From: CAYRXM01 sp964428175
Lineage (GTDB): Bacteria; Chloroflexota; Anaerolineae; JAFGEY01
NCBI GenBank assembly: GCA_964428175.1
Contig: CAYRXM010000002.1
Location: 1 to 64,000 of the forward strand
Direction: 5' to 3'
Length of the DNA: 64,000 bases
Both the position numbers and the translations under genes were made by a program. Below, in pieces: positions 16,504-24,025 of this stretch. The notes under the pieces were generated by a model. It worked only from the letters and a program-made list of their open reading frames with translations. It searched no databases and was not told the DNA's origin. Every line of letters starts with the position of its first letter. The stretch's first letter is position 1.

Positions 16504-19083
16504 TCAGAGTGCAGCGACGGCGTTAGCCAGCCACTGCCGGACGCGGGGCTGATCGAAATCGTCCCACACATGGCCAAAGGTTTCCAGCAGCATTTCCAGT
16601 TCTCGCTGTTGAAAGGCCAGGTATGTGACCACACCGGGGGCGATGAGCCGGTCGATGCCCGGCCGGGCAGAGAACAGGAATTCGCTCAACAGCGTGTTGG
16701 CGACATCGGCGTCGTGCAAATTGCCGAGGTGATCCTGAAGACGCACGACGCGGGCAATCACCGCTTCAGCGTCGGGGCCGAGCACCTCGCGGAAAAATTC
16801 GAGCGCATAGCGCAGCCGCTTGCACTCGATGCGCAGCGCGTGCAGCGTGGTGATGGCTGCCTGGGGCATAAGCGGCTCGAACGCCCACACCCGCGCCCAG
16901 CGCGTGTAGAGCAGCGCCGGCGCGATGTGTCGCACCTGGGCCGGTTTGGGCGGAAACCCCTTGAGCTTGCGCGCGCCGGCGCCGGGCGTGGTCAAAAACT
17001 GGCCGAACGCGCGCACCCAATCGATGTATTTGGCACTGTCCAGGTAGGCGATCAGCTTGGCCCGCGCCTGGGCGCGGTCGAACTGCCAGCGTTCGAGCAG
17101 TGGATCGAGATCGTGAGCGTTTTCGGGTGCGAGTGTGCCCAGATAAATTTGTGCTTTTTCCACCAGCACGTCGAGATCGCGCACCTGACCCAACAGGCGC
17201 GCCGTGCGTCGCAGCCTGAGTTCAAAGGGCGGCATGACGCCGCGCTTGAAATAGCGCCCAAACACGTCGATGGCCGAGCGCATGCGCCGGGTGGCGACGC
17301 GCATGTCGTGCAGCGCTTCGATATCCGTCCCCTCGCGTGTACCGGCCTCGTTGTTCAACATGCGCCAGAAATGAAAATAGAGGATTTTGCGTCCCGCCTC
17401 GCTCATCGAATCGTCTGGGGAGAGGCCCGGCGAATCGCCGCTGGGCGGCCATTCGTTCAGCGGCAAGGCGACACGCGCCGGGAGTTCGGCCGGCTTGTTC
17501 AGATCGGTCATTTCAAATACGCTCGCCTCATCGATGGGCTGTTGGTCGGGTCGGGCAATCGAAATCAGCAGCGGCCGTCCCAGGCAGTACTCCCACAGGT
17601 CGGACTTGGCCTCGGCGCGCGCGGCATCCAGGTCGGCGTATGGTCCGGAGACCTGGAGAAACGCGCCGACTGGGGTGGCCTCGATGCCGTCGATGCGGGT
17701 GGTCTGGCCCTGGGTGTAATCCAGCCCGTCGGCGATGCGGATCAGGCTGGACAAGGCCAACACGTCTTGCTGCAAATCGGGGGGCAGCGCCGCGATCACC
17801 TGGGCGCGCAGACGCTTGGGCTTGATCGGCTTGCGGTGCAGGTACACCGAAGCGGCGATCATTTGCTGCGCCTGATCGTCCAGCCCTTCCAGCGGGTGTT
17901 CGAGGATGATGTCGCGCCCGACCGTGTGATGGCGGGCCGCGTCGGTTTCCAGACCGACGTTATGCAGCAGGGCCATCGTCTCGAGCAGTGGGCGGTATCG
18001 GGCGGGCAGGCGGTGGATTGTCGCCAACCCGTCGAACAGGGCCAGGGCGTGGTCGGCCACACAGCGGGCGTGGATCATGTCCACTTGAAAGCGAGCATAC
18101 AGTTCGTCGAGGCTGACCCGGTGTTCGGCCGGCCGGGGTTCGACATCAGGGGCCGTCTCGGAGACGTCGGGCGGCGGGGCAGCGACTTGGGCAAACAGTC
18201 CGCTGTGCTCACGCGCCTGGGCGATCAGTGCCGGGCGAAAAATATCCATATGCTGCGTTTTGAATCGCTCGATCCAGGTGTAGGCCCAGCTTTTGGATCG
18301 CCCCAGGGCCGAGAACGACTCGCGCACGGCAACCCCGCTGGCCCAATCGAGGATCAACTGTGCCCGGTCGCGAATGGCCACTTGTGGCGCATGCTCGGCA
18401 ATGTAGGCCAGTTCGGCGCGTTCGGCGGCGCTGAGCTGGCCCGGCCCGGCGAGCACATCAGACCGCTCGAGCAGGGCTAACCCGCGATGAAACTTGGACA
18501 GCGTATCCGGCGCCATCCCCCACGTCTCGGTCAGATGGTCGGTCAGGGTGTGCAGGTCGTCGAGCGAACCGTTGGCAGTGAGTTCGATCTCGATTTCCCA
18601 AAAGATGTGCGTGTTTCCGGCCGCCTTGATGCACACATCGTCGATGCTCATACTCGCCACCTGACGGCCCTGTTTTTTCAACGGGCGCACCAGCCGGTTT
18701 TGCTCGACGGTAAACAATTCGACCAGCGGCTCGTCCTGGATCAATGTGCAGATCAGATCGCGAGCCTCGCTCGGCGGCCACGTCTGGGGATCGGCGCTCA
18801 ACCCGGCGGCGGGCGGCGCTTCGACCTCGACGCGGCGGTGAATTGCGCCCTCGCTTTCGCCCAGGCCCTTGACGCCGAGCGTCTGCATACTGCCCAGATT
18901 GCGGATGCGGCAGGCATAGCCGCTGTGGTAGAGGGTTTGGGCGGCAGTGTCGAGATAGTGATCGGTGATGCGCTGCGGATGCGCCCTGGACGCGGTGAGT
19001 CGATAGTCGCCCAGACGGATGACGCTTTGCAGGCGGTTCATCGTGTCTTGATCTGGAATGGTGAATTTGGCTTCGATTTCCAT
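16504..19083 (-). CDS. CYTH - helix-turn-helix - HD - CHAD fusion protein, polyphosphate/nucleotide related
   Basis: The 859-aa protein has four parts. Residues 1-200 are a CYTH triphosphate-tunnel domain with the opening MEIEAKFTI and the charged strand pattern (HYLDTAAQTLYHSGYACRIR). Residues about 215-300 look like a homeodomain-like helix-turn-helix (ALGRSKSWAYTWIERFK). Residues about 315-520 resemble the HD-type C-terminal domain of Ppx/GppA exopolyphosphatases, with ETMALLHNVGLETDAARHH. Residues about 560-859 are a CHAD domain (LHDMRVATRRMRSA and HALRIECKRLRYALEFF) with its conserved His and Arg/Lys. CYTH binds triphosphates and CHAD binds polyphosphate, so a role in polyphosphate turnover is likely but unproven. 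GGGG lies just before the ATG at 19083. Confidence 0.88.
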   Translation of the reverse strand: MEIEAKFTIPDQDTMNRLQSVIRLGDYRLTASRAHPQRITDHYLDTAAQTLYHSGYACRIRNLGSMQTLGVKGLGESEGAIHRRVEVEAPPAAGLSADPQTWPPSEARDLICTLIQDEPLVELFTVEQNRLVRPLKKQGRQVASMSIDDVCIKAAGNTHIFWEIEIELTANGSLDDLHTLTDHLTETWGMAPDTLSKFHRGLALLERSDVLAGPGQLSAAERAELAYIAEHAPQVAIRDRAQLILDWASGVAVRESFSALGRSKSWAYTWIERFKTQHMDIFRPALIAQAREHSGLFAQVAAPPPDVSETAPDVEPRPAEHRVSLDELYARFQVDMIHARCVADHALALFDGLATIHRLPARYRPLLETMALLHNVGLETDAARHHTVGRDIILEHPLEGLDDQAQQMIAASVYLHRKPIKPKRLRAQVIAALPPDLQQDVLALSSLIRIADGLDYTQGQTTRIDGIEATPVGAFLQVSGPYADLDAARAEAKSDLWEYCLGRPLLISIARPDQQPIDEASVFEMTDLNKPAELPARVALPLNEWPPSGDSPGLSPDDSMSEAGRKILYFHFWRMLNNEAGTREGTDIEALHDMRVATRRMRSAIDVFGRYFKRGVMPPFELRLRRTARLLGQVRDLDVLVEKAQIYLGTLAPENAHDLDPLLERWQFDRAQARAKLIAYLDSAKYIDWVRAFGQFLTTPGAGARKLKGFPPKPAQVRHIAPALLYTRWARVWAFEPLMPQAAITTLHALRIECKRLRYALEFFREVLGPDAEAVIARVVRLQDHLGNLHDADVANTLLSEFLFSARPGIDRLIAPGVVTYLAFQQRELEMLLETFGHVWDDFDQPRVRQWLANAVAAL

Positions 19084-19504
19084 TTTATCCCCTTTGAGGT
19101 GTTACAGCGAGGGTTGTTCGAGTACGAATGTCGAGTCTCTCGAAAAAAGGTCGAGGATGGCGGACAAGCCGGATTGCTTTGCACGTCAAGTGTCTTGGAG
19201 CTTTGCCAGCCGCGCTTAACCAGTATAACAACAGAGCTTGGTCAGGCACTTTGACGAACAAATGACCTTTTTTCAGCAAAGCCAATGTTGGCAAGTCGGT
19301 GAATCTGGGACGGGATGTGATTATGGTAGTTCAAAAGCGGCTTGTTGTCAAATAAGCCAGTCTGTCATCGACAAGACCCGAACAAATTTTCTGGTTTCAT
19401 GTCATTTTTCAGCATAAATATGACCGAATATGACAGGTAATTGGTGTACACTGGCCTTGTACATTGTAGGGATAAAGAGCATGGGGCAGGCACAGGAGGA
19501 GCCA
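19084..19504. other. Intergenic region between divergent genes
   Basis: No gene is supported in this 421-base stretch. It must hold promoters for the CYTH/CHAD gene (minus) and the VOC gene (plus), but no convincing -35/-10 pair is seen. AATATGAC occurs twice, 10 bases apart (19417-19424 and 19427-19434), and could be an operator. Confidence 0.4.
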
Positions 19505-19882
19505 TTGAAAAGGTTGAATAGCGTCTGCATCGTCACGCGCGATGTGCGCGAGCTGCGCTGTTTTTATCAGCGTGTTCTGCAAATGACTGCCGAAGGCGAT
19601 GATGCCTTTGCGACGTTTTCTACTCCGGGAGCCGACTTGTCCCTCTTTTCTGTGCAGGGCATGGAAGCGATGGCCTCCAGCTCGATGAGTGGTTCGGGCG
19701 CGGGCAATTGCGTCCTGGAATTTCAAGTTCGAGATGTGGATGAGGAATACGAGCGCTTGAAGTCGCTGAATGTCAAGATAGTCAAACCGCCGACAACGCA
19801 GCCCTGGGGAGTGCGTTCGGTGTGGTTTCGCGATCCCGATGGCAACATCGTCAATTTTTATGCCCACGTGAATGGCGGATAG
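19505..19882 (+). CDS. VOC (glyoxalase/bleomycin-resistance) family protein
   Basis: The 125-aa protein has the paired beta-alpha-beta-beta-beta fold sequence pattern of the vicinal oxygen chelate family: VCIVTRDVRELRCFYQRVL at the N-terminus and VWFRDPDGNIVNFY at the C-terminus, with metal-type Glu replaced or uncertain. The TTG at 19505 follows AGGAGGAG at normal spacing and starts the conserved KRLNSVCIV. An ATG at 19481 without a good ribosome site is the alternative. It is the first gene of a long plus-strand run; the substrate is unknown. Confidence 0.82.
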   Translation: MKRLNSVCIVTRDVRELRCFYQRVLQMTAEGDDAFATFSTPGADLSLFSVQGMEAMASSSMSGSGAGNCVLEFQVRDVDEEYERLKSLNVKIVKPPTTQPWGVRSVWFRDPDGNIVNFYAHVNGG

Positions 19883-19922
19883 CTCGGACACGCAACATAC
19901 TTGAGTCAACAAAAGGAGCCAG

Positions 19923-20306
19923 ATGGATCGGAACAACCGTGTAGGGCCAAAAGCTGCCAAGGCTTTAGTGCGCGAATACTTTGAGCGCTTGCTCAATGAG
20001 AAAGACCTGTCTGTATGCGACGAGATGCTTTCGTCCGATTATGTCGACCATGATGCTTCCCCGGACACGCTTCCAGGTCCCAAGCACGTCAAAGAATTTG
20101 TCGCTGGGTTTCTGGATCAATATCCCGATATGCGCGCTGATATTAAAGATATTATTGCAGAGGGGAACCAAGTCGCAGTGCGCATTGTCTGGCAGGGAAG
20201 CCACCGGGAGTCGGGAGAAAAATTCTATCAGATGGGGATTGTCATCGTACGGTTCAATGACAGCGGACAGATGGTCGAGCGGTGGTCTGCTTACAAACCA
20301 CTTTAG
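19923..20306 (+). CDS. SnoaL-like (NTF2 fold) ester cyclase family protein
   Basis: The 127-aa length and pattern match the SnoaL-like polyketide cyclase family: AKALVREYFERLLNEKDLSVCDEML, DYVDHD, GPKHVKEFVAGF, and the final ERWSAYKPL. Members range from cyclases to ligand-binding proteins of unknown role. AAAAGGAG precedes the ATG. It lies 40 bases after a VOC gene and ahead of further small enzymes, suggesting modification or detoxification of a small molecule. Confidence 0.83.
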   Translation: MDRNNRVGPKAAKALVREYFERLLNEKDLSVCDEMLSSDYVDHDASPDTLPGPKHVKEFVAGFLDQYPDMRADIKDIIAEGNQVAVRIVWQGSHRESGEKFYQMGIVIVRFNDSGQMVERWSAYKPL

Positions 20307-20410
20307 GTCCTGTCCTCCAAAATCGCTGCTTTTTGTGCATAAATCTTTTCGTACAAGCCCTTCTCAGTCGGCACACGTGCCGCTCCGATTGATTCGGAAT
20401 GGAAAATGAT

Positions 20411-21172
20411 ATGTCTGAACATGATAAATTCCATTGGGCCAAGCGCGTATCCCGCAGAGACATCCAACGCCTGTACGAAAGTGATGCAAAGGGACTGTTG
20501 GACGAAGATTTGCTCAATGAAGTTCATTACGGAATCTATGTGCGAGTCCGCGATATGTTTGAAGTCAGGGAGGCGCAGCAGTTTGGCCAGGTCAAGTGCC
20601 GCCACTGCCATACGCCCGTCCCCCAGCCGTACCGGATGGGCGCACGCAACAAAAATAACGTTCTTCAATGCGCCAAGTGCGGCTGGCAGGTCACCTGCGG
20701 CGAATTTTACGACAGTTACACAGGGAAAAGCATGCTGCCTGGCTCGGCCACCGACCTGTTCGAGACTTACCTGGAGCGGTTTTCCCAAGCAAAAACCTCG
20801 CAACAAAAGCTGTTACTCATTGACTGGCTGATCCACCAGTTCCACGTGATGCAAGGTGTAGCACGCATGCCGGTTGGTGAGAACGTCATCCAGGGAACAA
20901 CCGAACAGGTGCGCGAATTGATCGAGACGCTCGCCTACGGTCCGGACAACACACAAGCGCTGTCTTCACTGCAGGAGTGGCGTTCAATCTATTACGACCC
21001 GGTACGGCTGTTCAAGCAGGCCCATTCGCACAGCCAGGTGCAAAAGATCGCCGCTCAGCTTGGAATCAAGGGCAGGAGCCAGATGTCAGAAGACGAACTG
21101 ATCCCTGAGATTTTACGTCTGGCTCCAGAATTGGCCGCGAAACCAGAAGGCGAGAAAAATGAGGGAGTATAA
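20411..21172 (+). CDS. Zinc-ribbon protein with C-terminal Rho-N/SAP-like segment
   Basis: The 253-aa protein is not assigned to a characterised family. Residues about 55-90 hold two CxxC pairs (VKCRHCH and LQCAKCGW) forming a likely zinc ribbon. The C-terminus contains KIAAQLGIKGRSQMSEDEL, which resembles the Rho_N/SAP-type helix-extended-helix used in nucleic-acid binding. The middle is predicted helical (LIDWLIHQFHVMQG). It may bind nucleic acid; this is inference. The start could also be the ATG at 20399. The following VOC gene starts immediately at its stop. Confidence 0.7.
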   Translation: MSEHDKFHWAKRVSRRDIQRLYESDAKGLLDEDLLNEVHYGIYVRVRDMFEVREAQQFGQVKCRHCHTPVPQPYRMGARNKNNVLQCAKCGWQVTCGEFYDSYTGKSMLPGSATDLFETYLERFSQAKTSQQKLLLIDWLIHQFHVMQGVARMPVGENVIQGTTEQVRELIETLAYGPDNTQALSSLQEWRSIYYDPVRLFKQAHSHSQVQKIAAQLGIKGRSQMSEDELIPEILRLAPELAAKPEGEKNEGV

Positions 21173-21649
21173 TTGGCGTACGTTGTAGAAAAAATCGAGA
21201 CAATTCTCACCGTCCCCTCTATCGAAGAAACTGCCGCCTGGTACGAGTGTGTGTTGGGCTGGAACGGGCACTTGGACACCTTTGATGCGCAGGGGCACTG
21301 CCAGTTCGGCAGCGTTTTCCAGGGCGAAATGGCGGGCGCGGGTGAAGAGACCAAGCCTGTCGCCGGGTTCAACCTCAGCCGTTTTGGGGGCGATGCCGCA
21401 TCGTACTCCAATGGGCGGACTCATTTCACCGCTTTCATCCTCGTCGACGATGCGGACGCTGTCTATGCCAGAGTCGTTGAAGGTGGGATGATCCCCGACA
21501 CTGCGCCGGAAAACCAGCCGTGGGGCGGCAGGACCTTTACCATGCGCGATCTGAACGGCTTTGCCTTGACCTTTTACCAAATGGTCGAGCAGGTGTCTCT
21601 TGAAGAGATCAGACAACGCTATGAAAGCATTCAGAAAAAGGAGGCATGA
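21173..21649 (+). CDS. VOC family glyoxalase-like protein
   Basis: The 158-aa protein shows the VOC pattern: ILTVPSIEETAAWYECVLGWNG at the N-terminus and RTFTMRDLNGFALTFYQ at the C-terminus, with AYARVVEGG-type helix VYARVVEGGMI between. The TTG at 21173 directly follows the TAA of the preceding gene, with GAGGGAG upstream, so the two are probably coupled. It belongs to the same run as the VOC gene at 19505 but is only distantly similar. Substrate unknown. Confidence 0.82.
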   Translation: MAYVVEKIETILTVPSIEETAAWYECVLGWNGHLDTFDAQGHCQFGSVFQGEMAGAGEETKPVAGFNLSRFGGDAASYSNGRTHFTAFILVDDADAVYARVVEGGMIPDTAPENQPWGGRTFTMRDLNGFALTFYQMVEQVSLEEIRQRYESIQKKEA

Positions 21650-22014
21650 TGATCAGTCGAATCTGGCACGGATGGACGACGCCCGAGAACGCCGACGCTT
21701 ACGAGGCACTGCTCAAGAGCGAGATTTTTGTCGGCATTGCGGCGCGTCAGATCGAGGGCTACAAGGGCATCCAACTCTTTCGCCGCAACGTCGGCGACCG
21801 TAACGTCGGCGACCGCGACGACGGCGCGGAGGTGGAATTTGTCACCGTGATGTGGTTTGAGTCGCTGGACGCGGTGCGTGTCTTTGCCGGCGATGATTAT
21901 GAAGTGGCTGTCGTGCCGTCCAAGGCGCGGGCGCTGCTGTCGCGGTTCGACGCGCGCTCGCAGCACTATCAAGTGCGCGCTCGCTATGAAGCGCGAGCCG
22001 AGGTGATGGCATGA
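21649..22014 (+). CDS. Antibiotic biosynthesis monooxygenase (ABM)-like small protein
   Basis: The 121-aa protein starts ISRIWHGWTTPENADAYEALL and has EVEFVTVMWFESLDAVRVFAGDDYE, the ferredoxin-like ABM/dimeric alpha-beta barrel pattern. AGGAGG lies just upstream of paired ATG codons at 21646 and 21649; the second gives better spacing. A short in-frame duplication (NVGDR twice near residue 50) lies in the loop before the last strands. It overlaps the next gene by 4 bases. Confidence 0.75.
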   Translation: MISRIWHGWTTPENADAYEALLKSEIFVGIAARQIEGYKGIQLFRRNVGDRNVGDRDDGAEVEFVTVMWFESLDAVRVFAGDDYEVAVVPSKARALLSRFDARSQHYQVRARYEARAEVMA

Positions 22015-22751
22015 ACAAAAAGCAGCTTGACAACCGTGTAGCTCTGGTCACTGGCGCGGCGGGCAAAGGGATGGGCCGCAGCATTGCTTTGACCCTGGCG
22101 CGTGAGGGAGCCCAAGTGGTCGTCAATTACCGCACCAGCCGAGAACAGGCCCGAGCTATCGTTGAGGCAATTGCGGCGCAGGGCGGGCAGGCTGTCGACG
22201 TACAGGCTGACGTGTTCACCGCTGAAGGATGCCGGCGACTGATCGATGCAGCGGTCGCACAGTTTGGCCGGATCGACATCTGTGTGATCGGGCCGGGCGG
22301 CGGCTGGCACCCGGAACCCGTGGAGCGGTTGGACGCAGTTGGGGCATTGGAAGACGTGCAGCACGAACTCGCGCCACTGTTTCACCTGCTGCCTCTGGTG
22401 CTGCCGGGGATGTACGAACGCCGCTGGGGCCGGATTGTTGGCATCGCGATGCACCCGGATAAACTGTCGCCTGCCTATGCCTATAACGTCGGCAAAATGG
22501 CCCGCATACAAGCGATGCTGCTGGCTCAGGATCAGGCCTGGGCGAACGGGGTGACCATCAATGCGATCACTCCCGGCCCGATAGCGGCCATCGAAAACCT
22601 GCAAGCTGCCCTCGATCAGTGTACGCATGACGAAACGTGGTCGAACCGGGACAACGTCTCGCCGCAGGACATCGCCGAAGGGGTGGGTTTCCTCTGTTCC
22701 GAGGCCGGCCGATTTGTGACCGGTAATGTGCTGCGGTATTCGTTTTATTAG
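22011..22751 (+). CDS. SDR family oxidoreductase
   Basis: The 246-aa protein has the classical SDR cofactor motif (VTGAAGKGMGRSIAL, residues 12-26), a DVFTAEGCRRLIDAAV segment, and YNVGK with the catalytic Tyr and Lys. The usual NAG motif reads IGPGGG, and the catalytic Ser position (IAMHPDKLSPAY) is not clearly conserved, so activity is uncertain. The start overlaps the previous stop by 4 bases. It may act with the VOC/SnoaL/ABM proteins on a shared small molecule. Confidence 0.82.
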   Translation: MNKKQLDNRVALVTGAAGKGMGRSIALTLAREGAQVVVNYRTSREQARAIVEAIAAQGGQAVDVQADVFTAEGCRRLIDAAVAQFGRIDICVIGPGGGWHPEPVERLDAVGALEDVQHELAPLFHLLPLVLPGMYERRWGRIVGIAMHPDKLSPAYAYNVGKMARIQAMLLAQDQAWANGVTINAITPGPIAAIENLQAALDQCTHDETWSNRDNVSPQDIAEGVGFLCSEAGRFVTGNVLRYSFY

Positions 22752-22770
22752 TCGCAACAGGAGGTGGAGA

Positions 22771-23379
22771 ATGAATGTCTCTGAATGCGTACGCTGCGAA
22801 ACGTTTCCGTGCGGCGACGTCGACCACGACGGCTACCTGATCCCCGACCTGGAGATCGATCCGGCGCGGGTGTCGATGGTGGTGATCTCCGAGTCGACCC
22901 CGGCCAACCCGGCCGATTTCTACTATGCATCGGGGACTCCATCGTTTGCGCAGACCACGCTGCTGGCCTTCCAGGATGCCGGCGCCAACGTTGCCTCGCT
23001 GCAAGACATTCTCGACCTGGGCGTGTATCTGACCCCGGCGGTCAAGTGCGCCAAGACGGGTTATGGCATCCAGGCGGCGACGATCAAGACCTGTGCCCGC
23101 ATTCTGGAGCAAGAGCTGAACCTGTTTCCCAACGTGCAGGTCTACATGCTGATGGGCGACGTGGCGATCAAGGCAGTCAACGACATTGCCAAACGTGCCG
23201 GTGAGGGCCGCGTCATCCCCGCCGGTTCGACGTACAAGCTGCGCGGGCAGCCCTACTTTTTTCGCGGCAAACGCGCTTTCCCGTCCTATCTCCAGGTCGG
23301 GCCGAGCTTCGGCATCGAAAAGAGCAAGCGCCAGATGATCGCCGAGGATATCAGGGCAGCGCTGAGTTTATTGAATTAA
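22771..23379 (+). CDS. Uracil-DNA glycosylase superfamily protein, Fe-S type
   Basis: The 202-aa protein resembles family 4/5-like uracil-DNA glycosylases. It has an N-terminal cysteine cluster (CVRCETFPCG) and a later pair (VKCAKT and IKTCARILEQEL), spaced like the four [4Fe-4S] ligands of that group. MVVISESTPANPADFYY sits where the active-site GEAPG segment is expected but is divergent. If active it would excise uracil or a related base. CAGGAGG precedes the ATG at 22771. It lies upstream of lhr within a stretch rich in repair genes. Confidence 0.68.
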   Translation: MNVSECVRCETFPCGDVDHDGYLIPDLEIDPARVSMVVISESTPANPADFYYASGTPSFAQTTLLAFQDAGANVASLQDILDLGVYLTPAVKCAKTGYGIQAATIKTCARILEQELNLFPNVQVYMLMGDVAIKAVNDIAKRAGEGRVIPAGSTYKLRGQPYFFRGKRAFPSYLQVGPSFGIEKSKRQMIAEDIRAALSLLN

Positions 23380-23394
23380 CCAAGGAGCAAGCCA

Positions 23395-24015
23395 ATGCCA
23401 CTCGATTTGAAAAAGGAACTCAAGCACCTCTACGGCCCTTCGGCCAAACAGCCTGTGCTGGTGGACGTGCCGCCGATGAATTTTCTGATGATCGACGGCG
23501 AGGGCGACCCCCGCACGGCCCAGGAATATCGCGATGCGGTGCAGGCGCTCTATTCGTTGTCCTATGCACTCAAGTTTATGCTCAAAAAGAGTGAAAGCGG
23601 GATCGATTATGCCGTTTTGCCGCTGGAAGGGCTGTGGTGGGCCGAGGACATGGAAACGTTCAGCATGGAGAGACGGAACGACTGGCTGTGGACGATGATG
23701 ATCGCCCAGCCGGAGTGGATCACCACCGACCTGGTGCAGGCTGCGCTGGCCCAGGTGGCCCGCAAGCGCGATGCGCCGGCGGCGCTGCCACAAATCCGCT
23801 TTGAGACCTACCACGAGGGGCTGTCGGCCCAGATCATGCACATTGGCCCGTACGCGGCTGAAGCGCCGACGGTCGCCGCGCTGCACCGGTTCATCCACGA
23901 GCAGGGCTATGTGCTGCGTGGCAAGCATCACGAGATTTATCTCGGCGACCCGAACAAAACCCAGCCGGAGAACCTCAAGACGGTCATCCGGCAGCCGGTT
24001 GCCCCGGTATCCTGA
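23395..24015 (+). CDS. GyrI-like small-molecule-binding domain protein
   Basis: The 206-aa protein matches the standalone GyrI-like domain family: PPMNFLMIDGEGDPRTAQEYRDAVQALY at the N-terminus (quoted here for position residues 26-53, key residues MIDGEGDP), and HHEIYLGDPNKTQPENLKT at the C-terminus. These proteins bind hydrophobic ligands; some hydrolyse cyclopropanoid toxins. CAAGGAGCAAGCC precedes the ATG. It lies 10 bases before lhr. Confidence 0.85.
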   Translation: MPLDLKKELKHLYGPSAKQPVLVDVPPMNFLMIDGEGDPRTAQEYRDAVQALYSLSYALKFMLKKSESGIDYAVLPLEGLWWAEDMETFSMERRNDWLWTMMIAQPEWITTDLVQAALAQVARKRDAPAALPQIRFETYHEGLSAQIMHIGPYAAEAPTVAALHRFIHEQGYVLRGKHHEIYLGDPNKTQPENLKTVIRQPVAPVS

Positions 24016-24025
24016 AGGAGTGTCT

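Noticed and set aside
16570..18480. 636-codon open frame on the plus strand
   Set aside because: It is antisense to the CYTH/HD/CHAD gene, whose product matches known domains along its whole length. Long antisense frames are expected in GC-rich DNA.
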